Origin: an uncultured Pelagibacteraceae bacterium
GTDB lineage: Bacteria > Pseudomonadota > Alphaproteobacteria > Pelagibacterales > Pelagibacteraceae
Reading direction: 5' to 3'
DNA: 58,631 nt
Assembly: GCA_902515485.1 (NCBI GenBank)
Contig: CABXUR010000004.1
Location: 1-58,631 of the forward strand
Both the position numbers and the translations under genes were made by a program. Shown here in pieces: positions 27,423 through 35,677 of the stretch. The number at the start of each line of letters is the position of its first letter. Position 1 is the first letter of the stretch. Under the pieces are notes generated by a model, which saw only the letters and a list, made by a program, of their open reading frames with translations, made no database searches and was not told where the DNA came from.

Positions 27423-28646
27423 ATGCACAAATCTTTAAGAAATATTAGGTTTTCAATCAAGCCTCAGCAAGAAGAAAGTGGTCGACCTGTTGAACTAGCA
27501 AGAACCATGAGTATTCATCCTTTGACTTATCAAGAGCTACCTTATGACCCAGAGTACTCTCATTATGCTGGTCGACTAACAACTGAAAAATTATCAAATG
27601 CTACACCGGATGAACAATATTGGAAAACAAAAAGAGAAATTATTCTTCGACATACAGGAGAACATCCTTATGAAATTTCAGGCCCTGATGCTCTTAAATT
27701 ACTACAAAGAATTTTTCCAAGAGATATTTCAAAAGTTAAAAAAGGAAGATGCTCTTATCAGTTCGCTTGTTATCATGATGGTGGAATAATCACCGATGGT
27801 TTACTTTTAAGAATTGATGAAAATTGTTATTGGTTTGCTCAAGCAGATGGAGACATGCTTTCATGGTATAAAGCAAATTCAGAAGGACTTAATGTTGAAA
27901 TAAAAGAACCAAATGTATTTGTAAGTCAAATTCAAGGACCTAAATCGATGGAACTTCTCGATCAATTAATTGATGAGCCCATAGCAAATACATGGAAATA
28001 TTTTGATTGGGTTGAAATTACAATGGCAGGTGAAAAAGTAATAATTAGTCGAACTGGATTTACGAATGAACTAGGATGGGAAATTTATTTTAGACCTGAG
28101 AATAATGCAGAAAAATTGGGTAATCTTATTCTAGAAGAAGGAAAAAAAATGGGAATGATAATTACTGCAACACCATCATTTAGAGGTAGAAGAATTGAAG
28201 CTGGGCTTTTATCCGCAGGACAGGATTTTTCAGATGAAACTAATCCTTTTTCAGTAGGACTTGGACGTTTTGTTGATTTAAAAAAAGATAACTTTATAGG
28301 CAAAAAGGCATTGTTAAATGCAGATAAGGAATGCCGAAGCTGGGGTATTAGAGTTGTTGATGGAATAGCAAAAAAAGGAAGGTATATAAAAATAAATAAT
28401 CAATCTATTGGAAAAATAACATCAAGTACATGGTCTCCTTACCAAGTTTGTGGGGTTGGAATTGTACTATTAGATAAGTCAAACATTGGACCTGGAACAG
28501 TAGTAGATGTTGAATGTACTGATGAAAAAATTCATAAAGCTGAACTTTGTAAATTACCTATGTATGATCCAAAAGGTGAAATAGTAAGAGGTATAAATAA
28601 AAAGATACCCACAAAAGCTGAACCATGGTCAGGAATTAAAAACTAA
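27423..28646 (+). CDS. GcvT-fold aminomethyltransferase-like protein (tetrahydrofolate-dependent demethylase family)
   Basis: This protein of about 407 residues has the GcvT/DmdA fold. ISGPDALKLLQRIFPRDISKVKKGRCSY-type N-domain sequence, DGGIITDGLLLRIDENCYWF and VSQIQGPKSMELL follow the family order. ISRTGFTNELGWEIYF and a C-terminal barrel domain (IGKKALL...WGIRVVDG) complete it. The family moves a one-carbon group from N-, O- or S-methyl donors to tetrahydrofolate. The N-terminal PVELARTMSI resembles the O-/N-demethylase branch rather than glycine-cleavage GcvT. I prefer the ATG at 27423; a TTG at 27360 is in frame and neither has a clear ribosome site. It overlaps the next, convergent gene by four bases. 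Confidence 0.8.
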   Translation: MHKSLRNIRFSIKPQQEESGRPVELARTMSIHPLTYQELPYDPEYSHYAGRLTTEKLSNATPDEQYWKTKREIILRHTGEHPYEISGPDALKLLQRIFPRDISKVKKGRCSYQFACYHDGGIITDGLLLRIDENCYWFAQADGDMLSWYKANSEGLNVEIKEPNVFVSQIQGPKSMELLDQLIDEPIANTWKYFDWVEITMAGEKVIISRTGFTNELGWEIYFRPENNAEKLGNLILEEGKKMGMIITATPSFRGRRIEAGLLSAGQDFSDETNPFSVGLGRFVDLKKDNFIGKKALLNADKECRSWGIRVVDGIAKKGRYIKINNQSIGKITSSTWSPYQVCGVGIVLLDKSNIGPGTVVDVECTDEKIHKAELCKLPMYDPKGEIVRGINKKIPTKAEPWSGIKN

Positions 28647-29371
28647 TCAATTTTAGGAATACTTAATTTGTCCTGAACTTTATGTTTTTTTAATAATTGT
28701 TCTATGTAGCCTTCTTTAATAAGTTTTGAAATAAACCCATTTAAAAATTCTAATATTTCAGGATTACCTTTCTTAATTCCAATAGATTGTTTTATGTAAG
28801 TAAATGGATTTGTAATCATTTTAAAATCATTGTTAGTTTTTACTTCATCCACAAGTTTAGATTTTAATCCAGCTAGTACGTCAACATTATTATTTCTAAA
28901 TAAATTATGTGACTCTTCTATTGATGATGCTCTAACTAATTGAGCATTTTTTAAATTATCAGTAAGCCATAAATCATACGCACTTCTCTCAAAAACAGCT
29001 ATTTTAGTACCTGGTGTATCTACCTCTTCATTACTTTTAAAATTACTTTCACTTCTAAATATAAAATTAGCATCAATATTTATATAAGGATTACTAAAAT
29101 CTATTGTTTTACCTCTCTCCTTCTCGTAAGCTATATTACCGATATCCCACTTATCATCATTTACAGCATCAGCTAGTAAACCTGGGTTTGGAAATTTAAT
29201 TAATTCACAACTTAAATTTAGTTCTTTAGCAATTTTTTTTCCAACATCTGGAGATAATCCATCTGGTAAACCCGATGCATCTTCAGTACTAACGAGTAAA
29301 AAATTACTCATATTGAGACCAACACGCAAAACACCAGATGGGGCTATTTTTTTTGATATAAAATCATTCAT
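28643..29371 (-). CDS. Family-3 solute-binding-like protein without a signal peptide
   Basis: This 242-residue protein has the amino-acid-binding (PBPb) fold: GVLRVGLNMSNF, GLPDGLSPDVGKKIAKELNL, DKWDIGNIAYEKERGKTIDFSNPYI and KIAVFERSAYDLWL. The C-terminal part is KKGNPEILEFLNGFISKLIKEGYIEQLLKKH. The N-terminus (MNDFISKKIAPSG) is short and has no hydrophobic signal, so as written the protein would stay in the cytoplasm. No permease or ATPase genes adjoin it. A missed upstream start is unlikely because the region before it is the 57-base divergent gap. Confidence 0.82.
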   Translation of the reverse strand: MNDFISKKIAPSGVLRVGLNMSNFLLVSTEDASGLPDGLSPDVGKKIAKELNLSCELIKFPNPGLLADAVNDDKWDIGNIAYEKERGKTIDFSNPYINIDANFIFRSESNFKSNEEVDTPGTKIAVFERSAYDLWLTDNLKNAQLVRASSIEESHNLFRNNNVDVLAGLKSKLVDEVKTNNDFKMITNPFTYIKQSIGIKKGNPEILEFLNGFISKLIKEGYIEQLLKKHKVQDKLSIPKID

Positions 29372-29428
29372 TAGAAATTTTATTTATAAAATACTATATA
29401 TTAATTCAAATCTTTTGAATTTAATTAA

Positions 29429-30118
29429 ATGAACAAGATCGAAAAAAAAATAATCGCAATAGGTGGTGTTGGAGTTACACCAGAGTCAGATGAAAGTTTA
29501 GATCATTTTATTTTGAATCAATTAAAAAAAACAAAAAACAATATTGGTTTTTTAGGTACAGCCAGCAAAGATGATAATGAAAAAGTAGAAAAATTTTATA
29601 AAAAATTTGATAATAGTAATTCTGAACTATCTCATTTTAATCTTACATCAAGTATAAATGGTTTTTCAAAATGGTTACTCGGTAAAGATTTAGTTTATGT
29701 TGGAGGCGGTAATACTTCATTTATGTTAGAAATTTGGAGGAAGAATAATTTTGAACAAGTATTTAAAATTGCTTATGAGAAAGGAATAATATTGTCTGGA
29801 GTTAGTGCTGGTGCTGTTTGTTGGTTTGATTGGATATTGTCGGATTCTATGGGTCAAGGTTTTAAACCATTAAAAGGTATCAATATATTGGAAGGTAGTT
29901 GCACACCTCACTCGTCTAATATTGAAAGAATTAATGAATTTGAAATAAATATTAAAAATAACAAATTACCCAAAGGGATTGCTATTGATGATGGTGTGGC
30001 AGTAGTTTTTATTGACGGAAAACCAACTGAAGTTTATTCTACTGTAAATAATCAAAGCGCTTATTTTTTAGATAAAAATAAAAAAATTAATCTTAAAGAA
30101 TATATAAATAATAAATGA
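29429..30118 (+). CDS. Peptidase E-like (family S51)
   Basis: This 229-residue serine peptidase-like protein belongs to family S51, whose PepE members cleave Asp-X dipeptides. The nucleophile elbow GVSAGAVCWFDW carries the catalytic Ser. LVYVGGGNTSFMLEIWR precedes it. CTPHSSNIERINEF supplies the family His region, and GIAIDDGVAVVF ends the core. The length is usual. The stop overlaps the next start by four bases (ATGA), so it heads the seven-gene operon to 36556. Cyanophycinase is the other S51 branch but is usually longer. Confidence 0.85.
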   Translation: MNKIEKKIIAIGGVGVTPESDESLDHFILNQLKKTKNNIGFLGTASKDDNEKVEKFYKKFDNSNSELSHFNLTSSINGFSKWLLGKDLVYVGGGNTSFMLEIWRKNNFEQVFKIAYEKGIILSGVSAGAVCWFDWILSDSMGQGFKPLKGINILEGSCTPHSSNIERINEFEINIKNNKLPKGIAIDDGVAVVFIDGKPTEVYSTVNNQSAYFLDKNKKINLKEYINNK

Positions 30119-31269
30119 ACAATATAACTCCAAGTAAAAAAATTCATAGTATCGAAGACGCAAGAAATTTAGCAAAAAAAAGAATGCCTAGATTGATGTT
30201 TGATTTTTTAGATGGTGCTTCAGGTGATGAGAAACTTTGTGAAATTAATAGTACAGCTTTAGATCAAATAAGACTTGAGCCAAAAGTTCTAAGAAATGTT
30301 GAAAATAGAAATCTCAAAAAAAAATTTTTAGATATTGAGTTTGATCAGCCATTTGGTTTTTCTCCAATGGGCATGTGTAACTTAACTTGGACTGGGGCAG
30401 ATAAAATGTTAGCTAAAGAAAGTGTTGTAAACAATATACCTGCGTGTGTATCAATGGCATCATCAACATCTTTAGAAGATATGTATATATTATCAGAAGG
30501 TCGTTCTTGGATGCAATTATACAATTTTCAAGAAAATTTTGTAATGGAACTTTTGCAAAGAGCAGAACAAACTGGTTACAAGGTAGCTATACTAACTGTA
30601 GACGTTCCAATTCAATTTAGAAGAGCAAAAGATAACAAAAATGGATTTACTGTACCTTTTAAAATTGGTCCAAAACAAATGTTTGATTTTGCAACACATC
30701 CTCTTTGGTCTTTAGCAACTTTATTAGGTGGTATTCCTAAGCCTATGAATTATGAAACATCAAAAAATGGAAATAAATTTGTTAGAAGTGAAAGTAGAGG
30801 AGCAACAGATTGGGAAACCTTAAAAAGAGTAAGAGGAGCGTGGAAAGGTAAATTAATAATTAAAGGAGTTATGTCTCCAGAAGATGCTTTAAAGATTAAA
30901 GCTGAAGGAGCTGATGCTATTCAAGTATCAAATCATGGAGGAAGACAATTAGATAGCGCTACTGCAGCAATCGAAGCATTGCCTTTAATTAGAAATGCAC
31001 TGGGTAAAGAATTCCCTGTACTTTTTGATAGTGGAATAAGAGGTGGAAGTGACATCATCAGAGCTTTGGCGTTAGGAGCTGATTATGTGATGCTTGGTAG
31101 ACCATTAATGTATGGGATTGGTGCTGATGGAGAAAAAGGATTAAGAAAAATTTTAGATATAATTAAAGATGAATTAAGTACTGCACTTGGTTTAGTTGGT
31201 TTAACTGATATAAGCGAGGTAACTTCAGAAATAATTGCTAAAAAATTCATTCAAAATATGAAATACTAA
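30115..31269 (+). CDS. FMN-dependent L-2-hydroxyacid oxidase/dehydrogenase (LldD family)
   Basis: This 384-residue flavoenzyme oxidises an L-2-hydroxyacid to the 2-oxoacid. It contains GFSPMGMCNLTWTGAD-type substrate and FMN contacts, WMQLYNFQ, and ILTVDVPIQFRRAKDNKNGF. LIIKGVMSPEDA, the active-site His/Arg block QVSNHGGRQLDSATA and the FMN-phosphate loop FDSGIRGGSDIIRALALGADYVMLGRPLMYG follow. Lactate, glycolate or a longer hydroxyacid is possible. The following ThDP enzyme five bases downstream would be a natural consumer of the 2-oxoacid. Confidence 0.9.
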   Translation: MNNITPSKKIHSIEDARNLAKKRMPRLMFDFLDGASGDEKLCEINSTALDQIRLEPKVLRNVENRNLKKKFLDIEFDQPFGFSPMGMCNLTWTGADKMLAKESVVNNIPACVSMASSTSLEDMYILSEGRSWMQLYNFQENFVMELLQRAEQTGYKVAILTVDVPIQFRRAKDNKNGFTVPFKIGPKQMFDFATHPLWSLATLLGGIPKPMNYETSKNGNKFVRSESRGATDWETLKRVRGAWKGKLIIKGVMSPEDALKIKAEGADAIQVSNHGGRQLDSATAAIEALPLIRNALGKEFPVLFDSGIRGGSDIIRALALGADYVMLGRPLMYGIGADGEKGLRKILDIIKDELSTALGLVGLTDISEVTSEIIAKKFIQNMKY

Positions 31270-31274
31270 AAATT

Positions 31275-33017
31275 ATGTCAGAAAAAAAAATTAGAGGCGG
31301 AGCATTAATTGCTAGAGCATTAAAAGATAAAGGAATTCAACATGTTTTTACTCTGTCTGGAGGTTTTTGTAACCCTGCACTAGAAGGATTTATGGAATGC
31401 CAAATGGAAGTAATCAATTGTCCTCATGAACAAATAGCCGGACATATAGCTGACGGACATACCAGAATTACTAGAAAACCTGCAGTTTGTATTGTAGGCC
31501 CTGAAGGTTTTGCAAATGCTGTGCCATCAATGATGGAAGCTTGGGGTGAAAGATCACCTGTAATATTTATAACTGGTTCAAGTAGTTTAAAAAGACAAGG
31601 TTCAGGTGGATTTAAAGAAATTGATGATGTTGCAATTGCTGCTCCATTAACAAAATATAGTGCGAGTATTACTGATGGTACTAGAATTAGAGAATTTGTA
31701 GATAAAGCATACAGGATTGCAACTAATGGATATCCAGGTGCAGTACATTTAAGTATGCCTGTTGATATCATGTTTTCATCTTTTGCAGAAGATGCTGGCC
31801 TTGAAGAAAGACCTTTTTCACATAAAACAAAACCTATTGTAAAAGCTTGGCCTGATCCAAAACATTTATCGGAAATTTTAGAACTTGCATGTAATTCAAA
31901 AAAACCAATAATAATAGGTGGGCATGGAGTATGGTGGTCTGGCTCAGAAAAAAAATTAGAAAAAGTAGGAAATAATTTACATATTCCAATATTTAATATT
32001 CCTTACCATCAAAAATTACTTGGTGAAGAAGCCAATGCCTATATGGGATTAGCTGATATACATCAGTATCCACCATCAAAATTTGCATTACATGAGTCTG
32101 ATTTGGTGTTGATGGTTGGAGCAAGACTAGACAATCAAATGAATTTTGGAAATCCACCTCTATTTCCAACATCAACAAAACTTATTTGTATTAATGGATC
32201 TCATGAAGAAATAGAACTTAATAGAGCGGCCGATATTAATCTGTTATCTGATCCAGGTGTATTTTTTGATACTTTAAATAAACTTAAGACAAATAATAAG
32301 TGGAACTTAGGTAAGGAATGGTTTGATCTTAATAAGACTAAAAAACAAGAATGGGTTGATAAAACTTTAGAAGACTTAAGCAAAGAAACAAAGCAGGCTG
32401 AAACTAATGGTGGTAAAATACATCCACTTCAATTAGCTTTGGATGTTCAAGATGCCATTGGTGAAAAAGATTGGTTAGTGATTGATGGAGGGAATACTCA
32501 TTTTTGGTCTGAGATTGCAATAAATATTGCAGGATCCCAAGGAAAAAAAATAGGTGGAATTCTTCATCCTGGTACTTTTAGTATGCTAGGTGTTGGTGTG
32601 CCATTTGCGCTTTCAGCTAAAAATACGAACCCTAACTCTAATGTTATTTTGATAAGTGGCGACGGTGCTTTTTTATCTGGAGGTTTGTCAATAGAAGCTG
32701 CTTTTCAAGAAAATAAACCCATTGTAGTTGTAATTGATAACAATGGTGGTTTAGATTGTATTTCACAACAACAAGAAAGATTGTTTGAAAGTGGAAAACA
32801 TTTTGCAACAGACTTTAGGGATATACCTTTTCATAAAATCTTTGAAGGTTTTGGTGGCCATGGTGAACTAGTTACAAAAAGAGAGCAATTGGCTCCAGCA
32901 TTAAAAAGGGCCCTTGAAAGTGGAAAAACCGCATGTATCAATGTAAAAGCTAAAGGTGTCATTAGTCCAATTGTTGCTGCTGTTAGCGATAAAAGAGATA
33001 AGGCATCTATTGAATAA
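31275..33017 (+). CDS. Thiamine-diphosphate-dependent enzyme (acetolactate synthase/decarboxylase superfamily)
   Basis: This 580-residue three-domain ThDP enzyme has the cofactor-activating Glu in NCPHEQIAGHIADGHTRIT (about residue 51). The middle domain has SKKPIIIGGHGVWWSG. The ThDP motif begins GDGAFLSGGLSIEAAFQEN and ends near VIDNNGG. The family includes acetolactate synthase, oxalyl-CoA and benzoylformate decarboxylases, glyoxylate carboligase and sulfoacetaldehyde acetyltransferase. The sequence does not let me choose. No small regulatory subunit gene adjoins, which argues against biosynthetic acetolactate synthase. Being fused into an operon with a hydroxyacid oxidase suggests a 2-oxoacid substrate. 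Confidence 0.88.
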   Translation: MSEKKIRGGALIARALKDKGIQHVFTLSGGFCNPALEGFMECQMEVINCPHEQIAGHIADGHTRITRKPAVCIVGPEGFANAVPSMMEAWGERSPVIFITGSSSLKRQGSGGFKEIDDVAIAAPLTKYSASITDGTRIREFVDKAYRIATNGYPGAVHLSMPVDIMFSSFAEDAGLEERPFSHKTKPIVKAWPDPKHLSEILELACNSKKPIIIGGHGVWWSGSEKKLEKVGNNLHIPIFNIPYHQKLLGEEANAYMGLADIHQYPPSKFALHESDLVLMVGARLDNQMNFGNPPLFPTSTKLICINGSHEEIELNRAADINLLSDPGVFFDTLNKLKTNNKWNLGKEWFDLNKTKKQEWVDKTLEDLSKETKQAETNGGKIHPLQLALDVQDAIGEKDWLVIDGGNTHFWSEIAINIAGSQGKKIGGILHPGTFSMLGVGVPFALSAKNTNPNSNVILISGDGAFLSGGLSIEAAFQENKPIVVVIDNNGGLDCISQQQERLFESGKHFATDFRDIPFHKIFEGFGGHGELVTKREQLAPALKRALESGKTACINVKAKGVISPIVAAVSDKRDKASIE

Positions 33018-33021
33018 ATTT

Positions 33022-33357
33022 ATGGCAACTTTATCTTCTCACCTACTTAATTCAGTAAATGGAACACATGCAAGTGGTGTTAAAGTAATTATTGAACAAA
33101 TAAGTGTATCTGGGGAGAGAAAAATATTTTTTGAAACCGAAACTGATAGTGGAGGAAGAATTTTAAAAGATTTTAAACTCTCAAAAGAAGACTGTGATTG
33201 TGAATATGAAATGGTATGTAAAACTTCAGATTATTTTTCTGAAAAAAAGATTGTTTCTGAAATAGTTATAAAATTTAAAATGGAAGATCCTGAAAAAAAA
33301 TATCACTTGCCAATAATTATATCACCTAATGGTTACTCTATTTGGTGGTCTCAATAA
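33022..33357 (+). CDS. Hydroxyisourate hydrolase-like (transthyretin-like) protein with altered C-terminus
   Basis: This 111-residue transthyretin-like protein starts MATLSSHLLNSVNGTHASGV. The presumed catalytic His7, Arg46 (TETDSGGR) and His95 (KKYHLPIIISP) of 5-hydroxyisourate hydrolase are all present. However, the protein ends NGYSIWWSQ instead of the nearly invariant YRGS tetrapeptide. I choose the ATG at 33022, where the family N-terminal motif begins, over an upstream in-frame start inside the ThDP gene. No urate oxidase, OHCU decarboxylase or allantoinase gene is in the window, so a urate role is not supported by context. A related ring-opening hydrolase is possible. Confidence 0.8.
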   Translation: MATLSSHLLNSVNGTHASGVKVIIEQISVSGERKIFFETETDSGGRILKDFKLSKEDCDCEYEMVCKTSDYFSEKKIVSEIVIKFKMEDPEKKYHLPIIISPNGYSIWWSQ

Positions 33358-33379
33358 TAATTAAAAAATAAAATTATTT

Positions 33380-34525
33380 ATGTCAAAAAATATAAAATTA
33401 AATATGTCTAGAAGAATAAGAAGAACTCCTTATACAAATAGAGTTGAACAACATGGAGTTTCAGATTTTACAGTAGTAAACCATATGCTTTTACCAAAAG
33501 GTTTTAAAAATACTGTTGAAGAAGATTACTTGCATCTAAGTAAAGAGGTTCAGATGTGGGATGTTTCTTGTCAAAGACAAGTTCAAATTTGTGGTCCAGA
33601 TGCTGCTAAACTAATTCAAAAATTAACACCTCGTTCAATAAAGGATATGACAATAGGAAAATGTTTTTATATCCCAATGCTTAATGAGAATGCTGGAATG
33701 ATAAATGATCCAGTTTTACTTAAATTAGATGATGATATGTTTTGGATATCAATTGCAGACTCTGATATTTTGTTGTGGGCTAAGGGATTTGCGCTAGGTT
33801 TAAACTTAAATGTAATAATTGAAGAGCCTGATGTATATCCATTAGCAATTCAAGGACCAAAATCAGAAGATTTAATGGTTTCAATATTTGGAGATGAAAT
33901 AAAAAAGATTAAATTTTTTAATTTCAGAGTGATAGATTTTGAGGGAACAAAACAAATTATTGCAAGATCTGGATATAGTAAACAAGATGGTTTTGAAATT
34001 TATTTTAAAGTTCATGAGAACCATTTTGATAAAATTGAAATGGGTGAAAAACTTTGGGATACCATTTGGGAAGCTGGTAAAAAATTTAATATTTCTCCAG
34101 GTTGTCCAAACCTAATTGACAGAATTGAAGCTGGGCTAATGTCATATGGAAACGATTTTACTGGTGAGAATAACCCTTTAGAGTGCAACCTAGAAAAATA
34201 TTGTAAAGCAGATGCTTCTCATGACTTTATTGGCAAACAAGCTCTAACAAAAATTCAAAGTAAAGGCATAATACAAAAAATGAGAGGTATTATCTTTGAT
34301 GGTGCGCCTTGTGCAGCAACTGGACAACCTTTAAAAATATTTTCAAAGGACAATAAAAGAATTGGACAAATAACATCTGGTATTTTCTCTCCTAGAATTA
34401 AAAAAAATATTGGTTTATCAATGATTTTAAAAGATTATTGGAACGTAGATAACGAAGTCATTATTGAAACTCTTGATGGTGAAAAAAGAAATGGGACGAT
34501 AACATCTTTGCCATTTCCAGATTAA
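33380..34525 (+). CDS. DmdA-like GcvT-fold methyltransferase (dimethylsulfoniopropionate demethylase family)
   Basis: This 381-residue GcvT-fold protein strongly resembles SAR11/Roseobacter DmdA, which moves a methyl from DMSP to tetrahydrofolate. Shared features are SRRIRRTPYTNRVE, VVNHMLLPKGF, WDVSCQRQVQICGPDA and YPLAIQGPKSEDL. ARSGYSKQDGFEIYF, GCPNLIDRIEAGLMSYGND and a DFIGKQAL barrel entry follow. Length is close to DmdA (about 370). DmdA-like proteins include paralogues that do not use DMSP, and the surrounding genes are not the usual dmdBC genes, so I withhold the symbol. It lies 22 bases after the transthyretin-like gene. Confidence 0.8.
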   Translation: MSKNIKLNMSRRIRRTPYTNRVEQHGVSDFTVVNHMLLPKGFKNTVEEDYLHLSKEVQMWDVSCQRQVQICGPDAAKLIQKLTPRSIKDMTIGKCFYIPMLNENAGMINDPVLLKLDDDMFWISIADSDILLWAKGFALGLNLNVIIEEPDVYPLAIQGPKSEDLMVSIFGDEIKKIKFFNFRVIDFEGTKQIIARSGYSKQDGFEIYFKVHENHFDKIEMGEKLWDTIWEAGKKFNISPGCPNLIDRIEAGLMSYGNDFTGENNPLECNLEKYCKADASHDFIGKQALTKIQSKGIIQKMRGIIFDGAPCAATGQPLKIFSKDNKRIGQITSGIFSPRIKKNIGLSMILKDYWNVDNEVIIETLDGEKRNGTITSLPFPD

Positions 34526-34544
34526 ATAGCTATATATACCCATT

Positions 34545-35666
34545 ATGTTCAGAGCAGTTATAGCGGGTTATTCAAGATCCCCATTTACAATGGCAAGAAA
34601 AGGTGAATTGATTGACGTAAAACCTGTAAATTTACTTGCTGAAGTTGTTAGTAATCTTGTTACTAAAACTAAAATTAATAAAAAAGAAATAGAAGACATT
34701 ATAGTTGGATGTGCCTTTCAAACAGGTGAACAATGTTTCAATATTGGTAAGTTAGTAACTTTTCTTACTGATATGGATATTAAAACTTCTGGCATGACAG
34801 TAGACAGATGGTGCGGATCATCCATGGAAGGTATTCATATAGCTGCAGGAAAAATAGCTATGGGATCTGGAAAAGTTTTTATTTGTGGTGGAGTTGAAAG
34901 CATGACTAGAGTAACTACTGGTTTTGATGCTATGCCATACCCTTATGCTGAAAAAGAAAATCCTAATGTATATTTTTCTATGGGTACCACTGCAGAAAAT
35001 GTTGCTAAACAATATTCTATTTCAAGAACTCAACAACAGGAATTTGCAATATCAAGTCATCAAAAAGCGTCTGAGGCGCAATCAAAAGGAAATTTTGATA
35101 ATGAGATTGTTGCTATTGGAAAATGTTTACAAGATAGCAATATTAGACCAAACAGCAATCAAGAAAAATTAGATGGATTAAAATTAGCGTTTGATCAAAA
35201 TGGGACTGTTACAGCTGCAACATCCTCACCACTTACAGATGGAGCTGCTGCTACTCTAATATGTGAAGAACAATATGCAAAAGATAATAATTTAGAAATA
35301 TTAGCAAGAATTGTCTCAACTGCAGTTCAAGGTTGTGAAGCTGATACAATGGGTTTAGGTCCTATTGGTGCATCTCAAAAAGCACTGACAAGAGCTAAAT
35401 TAACAATGAAGGATATTGATATTGTAGAAATAAATGAAGCATTCGCATCTCAATCATTGGCATGTATTAAGGATTTAGAAATAGACACACATAAAATTAA
35501 TATAGATGGTGGTGCGTTAGCTCTAGGTCATCCTTTAGGTGCAACTGGAGCAAGGATCACTGGAAAAGCAGCTCAGCTATTAAAAAGAGAAAATAAAAAA
35601 TACGCCCTAGCTACACAGTGTATTGGGCTTGGAATGGGTATTGCAACAATTATTGAGTCTGTATAA
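34545..35666 (+). CDS. Thiolase (acetyl-CoA acyltransferase/acetyltransferase)
   Basis: This 373-residue thiolase has the acyl-accepting Cys in VDRWCGSSMEGIHIAAG near residue 88. INEAFASQSLACIKDL and the C-terminal pair GGALALGHPLGATGAR (His) and TQCIGLGMGIATII (Cys) complete the site. All catalytic residues are present; the protein is slightly short of the usual 390. It may cleave a beta-ketoacyl-CoA or condense acetyl-CoA. Position in the operon between a GcvT-fold enzyme and an aminotransferase hints at the terminal cleavage step of a degradation route. Confidence 0.9.
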   Translation: MFRAVIAGYSRSPFTMARKGELIDVKPVNLLAEVVSNLVTKTKINKKEIEDIIVGCAFQTGEQCFNIGKLVTFLTDMDIKTSGMTVDRWCGSSMEGIHIAAGKIAMGSGKVFICGGVESMTRVTTGFDAMPYPYAEKENPNVYFSMGTTAENVAKQYSISRTQQQEFAISSHQKASEAQSKGNFDNEIVAIGKCLQDSNIRPNSNQEKLDGLKLAFDQNGTVTAATSSPLTDGAAATLICEEQYAKDNNLEILARIVSTAVQGCEADTMGLGPIGASQKALTRAKLTMKDIDIVEINEAFASQSLACIKDLEIDTHKINIDGGALALGHPLGATGARITGKAAQLLKRENKKYALATQCIGLGMGIATIIESV

Positions 35667-35677
35667 AAGATTGAAAC

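Noticed and set aside
31275-33017. Naming the ThDP enzyme as acetolactate synthase (ilvB)
   Set aside because: Shared cofactor motifs are common to the whole superfamily, there is no ilvH next to it, and the operon is catabolic in character.
32956-33021. Upstream extension of the transthyretin-like gene by 22 codons
   Set aside because: It overlaps the end of the ThDP gene and encodes a Leu-rich stretch unrelated to the family. The family N-terminal motif begins right at the ATG at 33022.
33380-34525. Firm assignment as DmdA
   Set aside because: Resemblance is strong, but paralogues without DMSP activity share these motifs and the genomic context differs. A phylogeny is needed.
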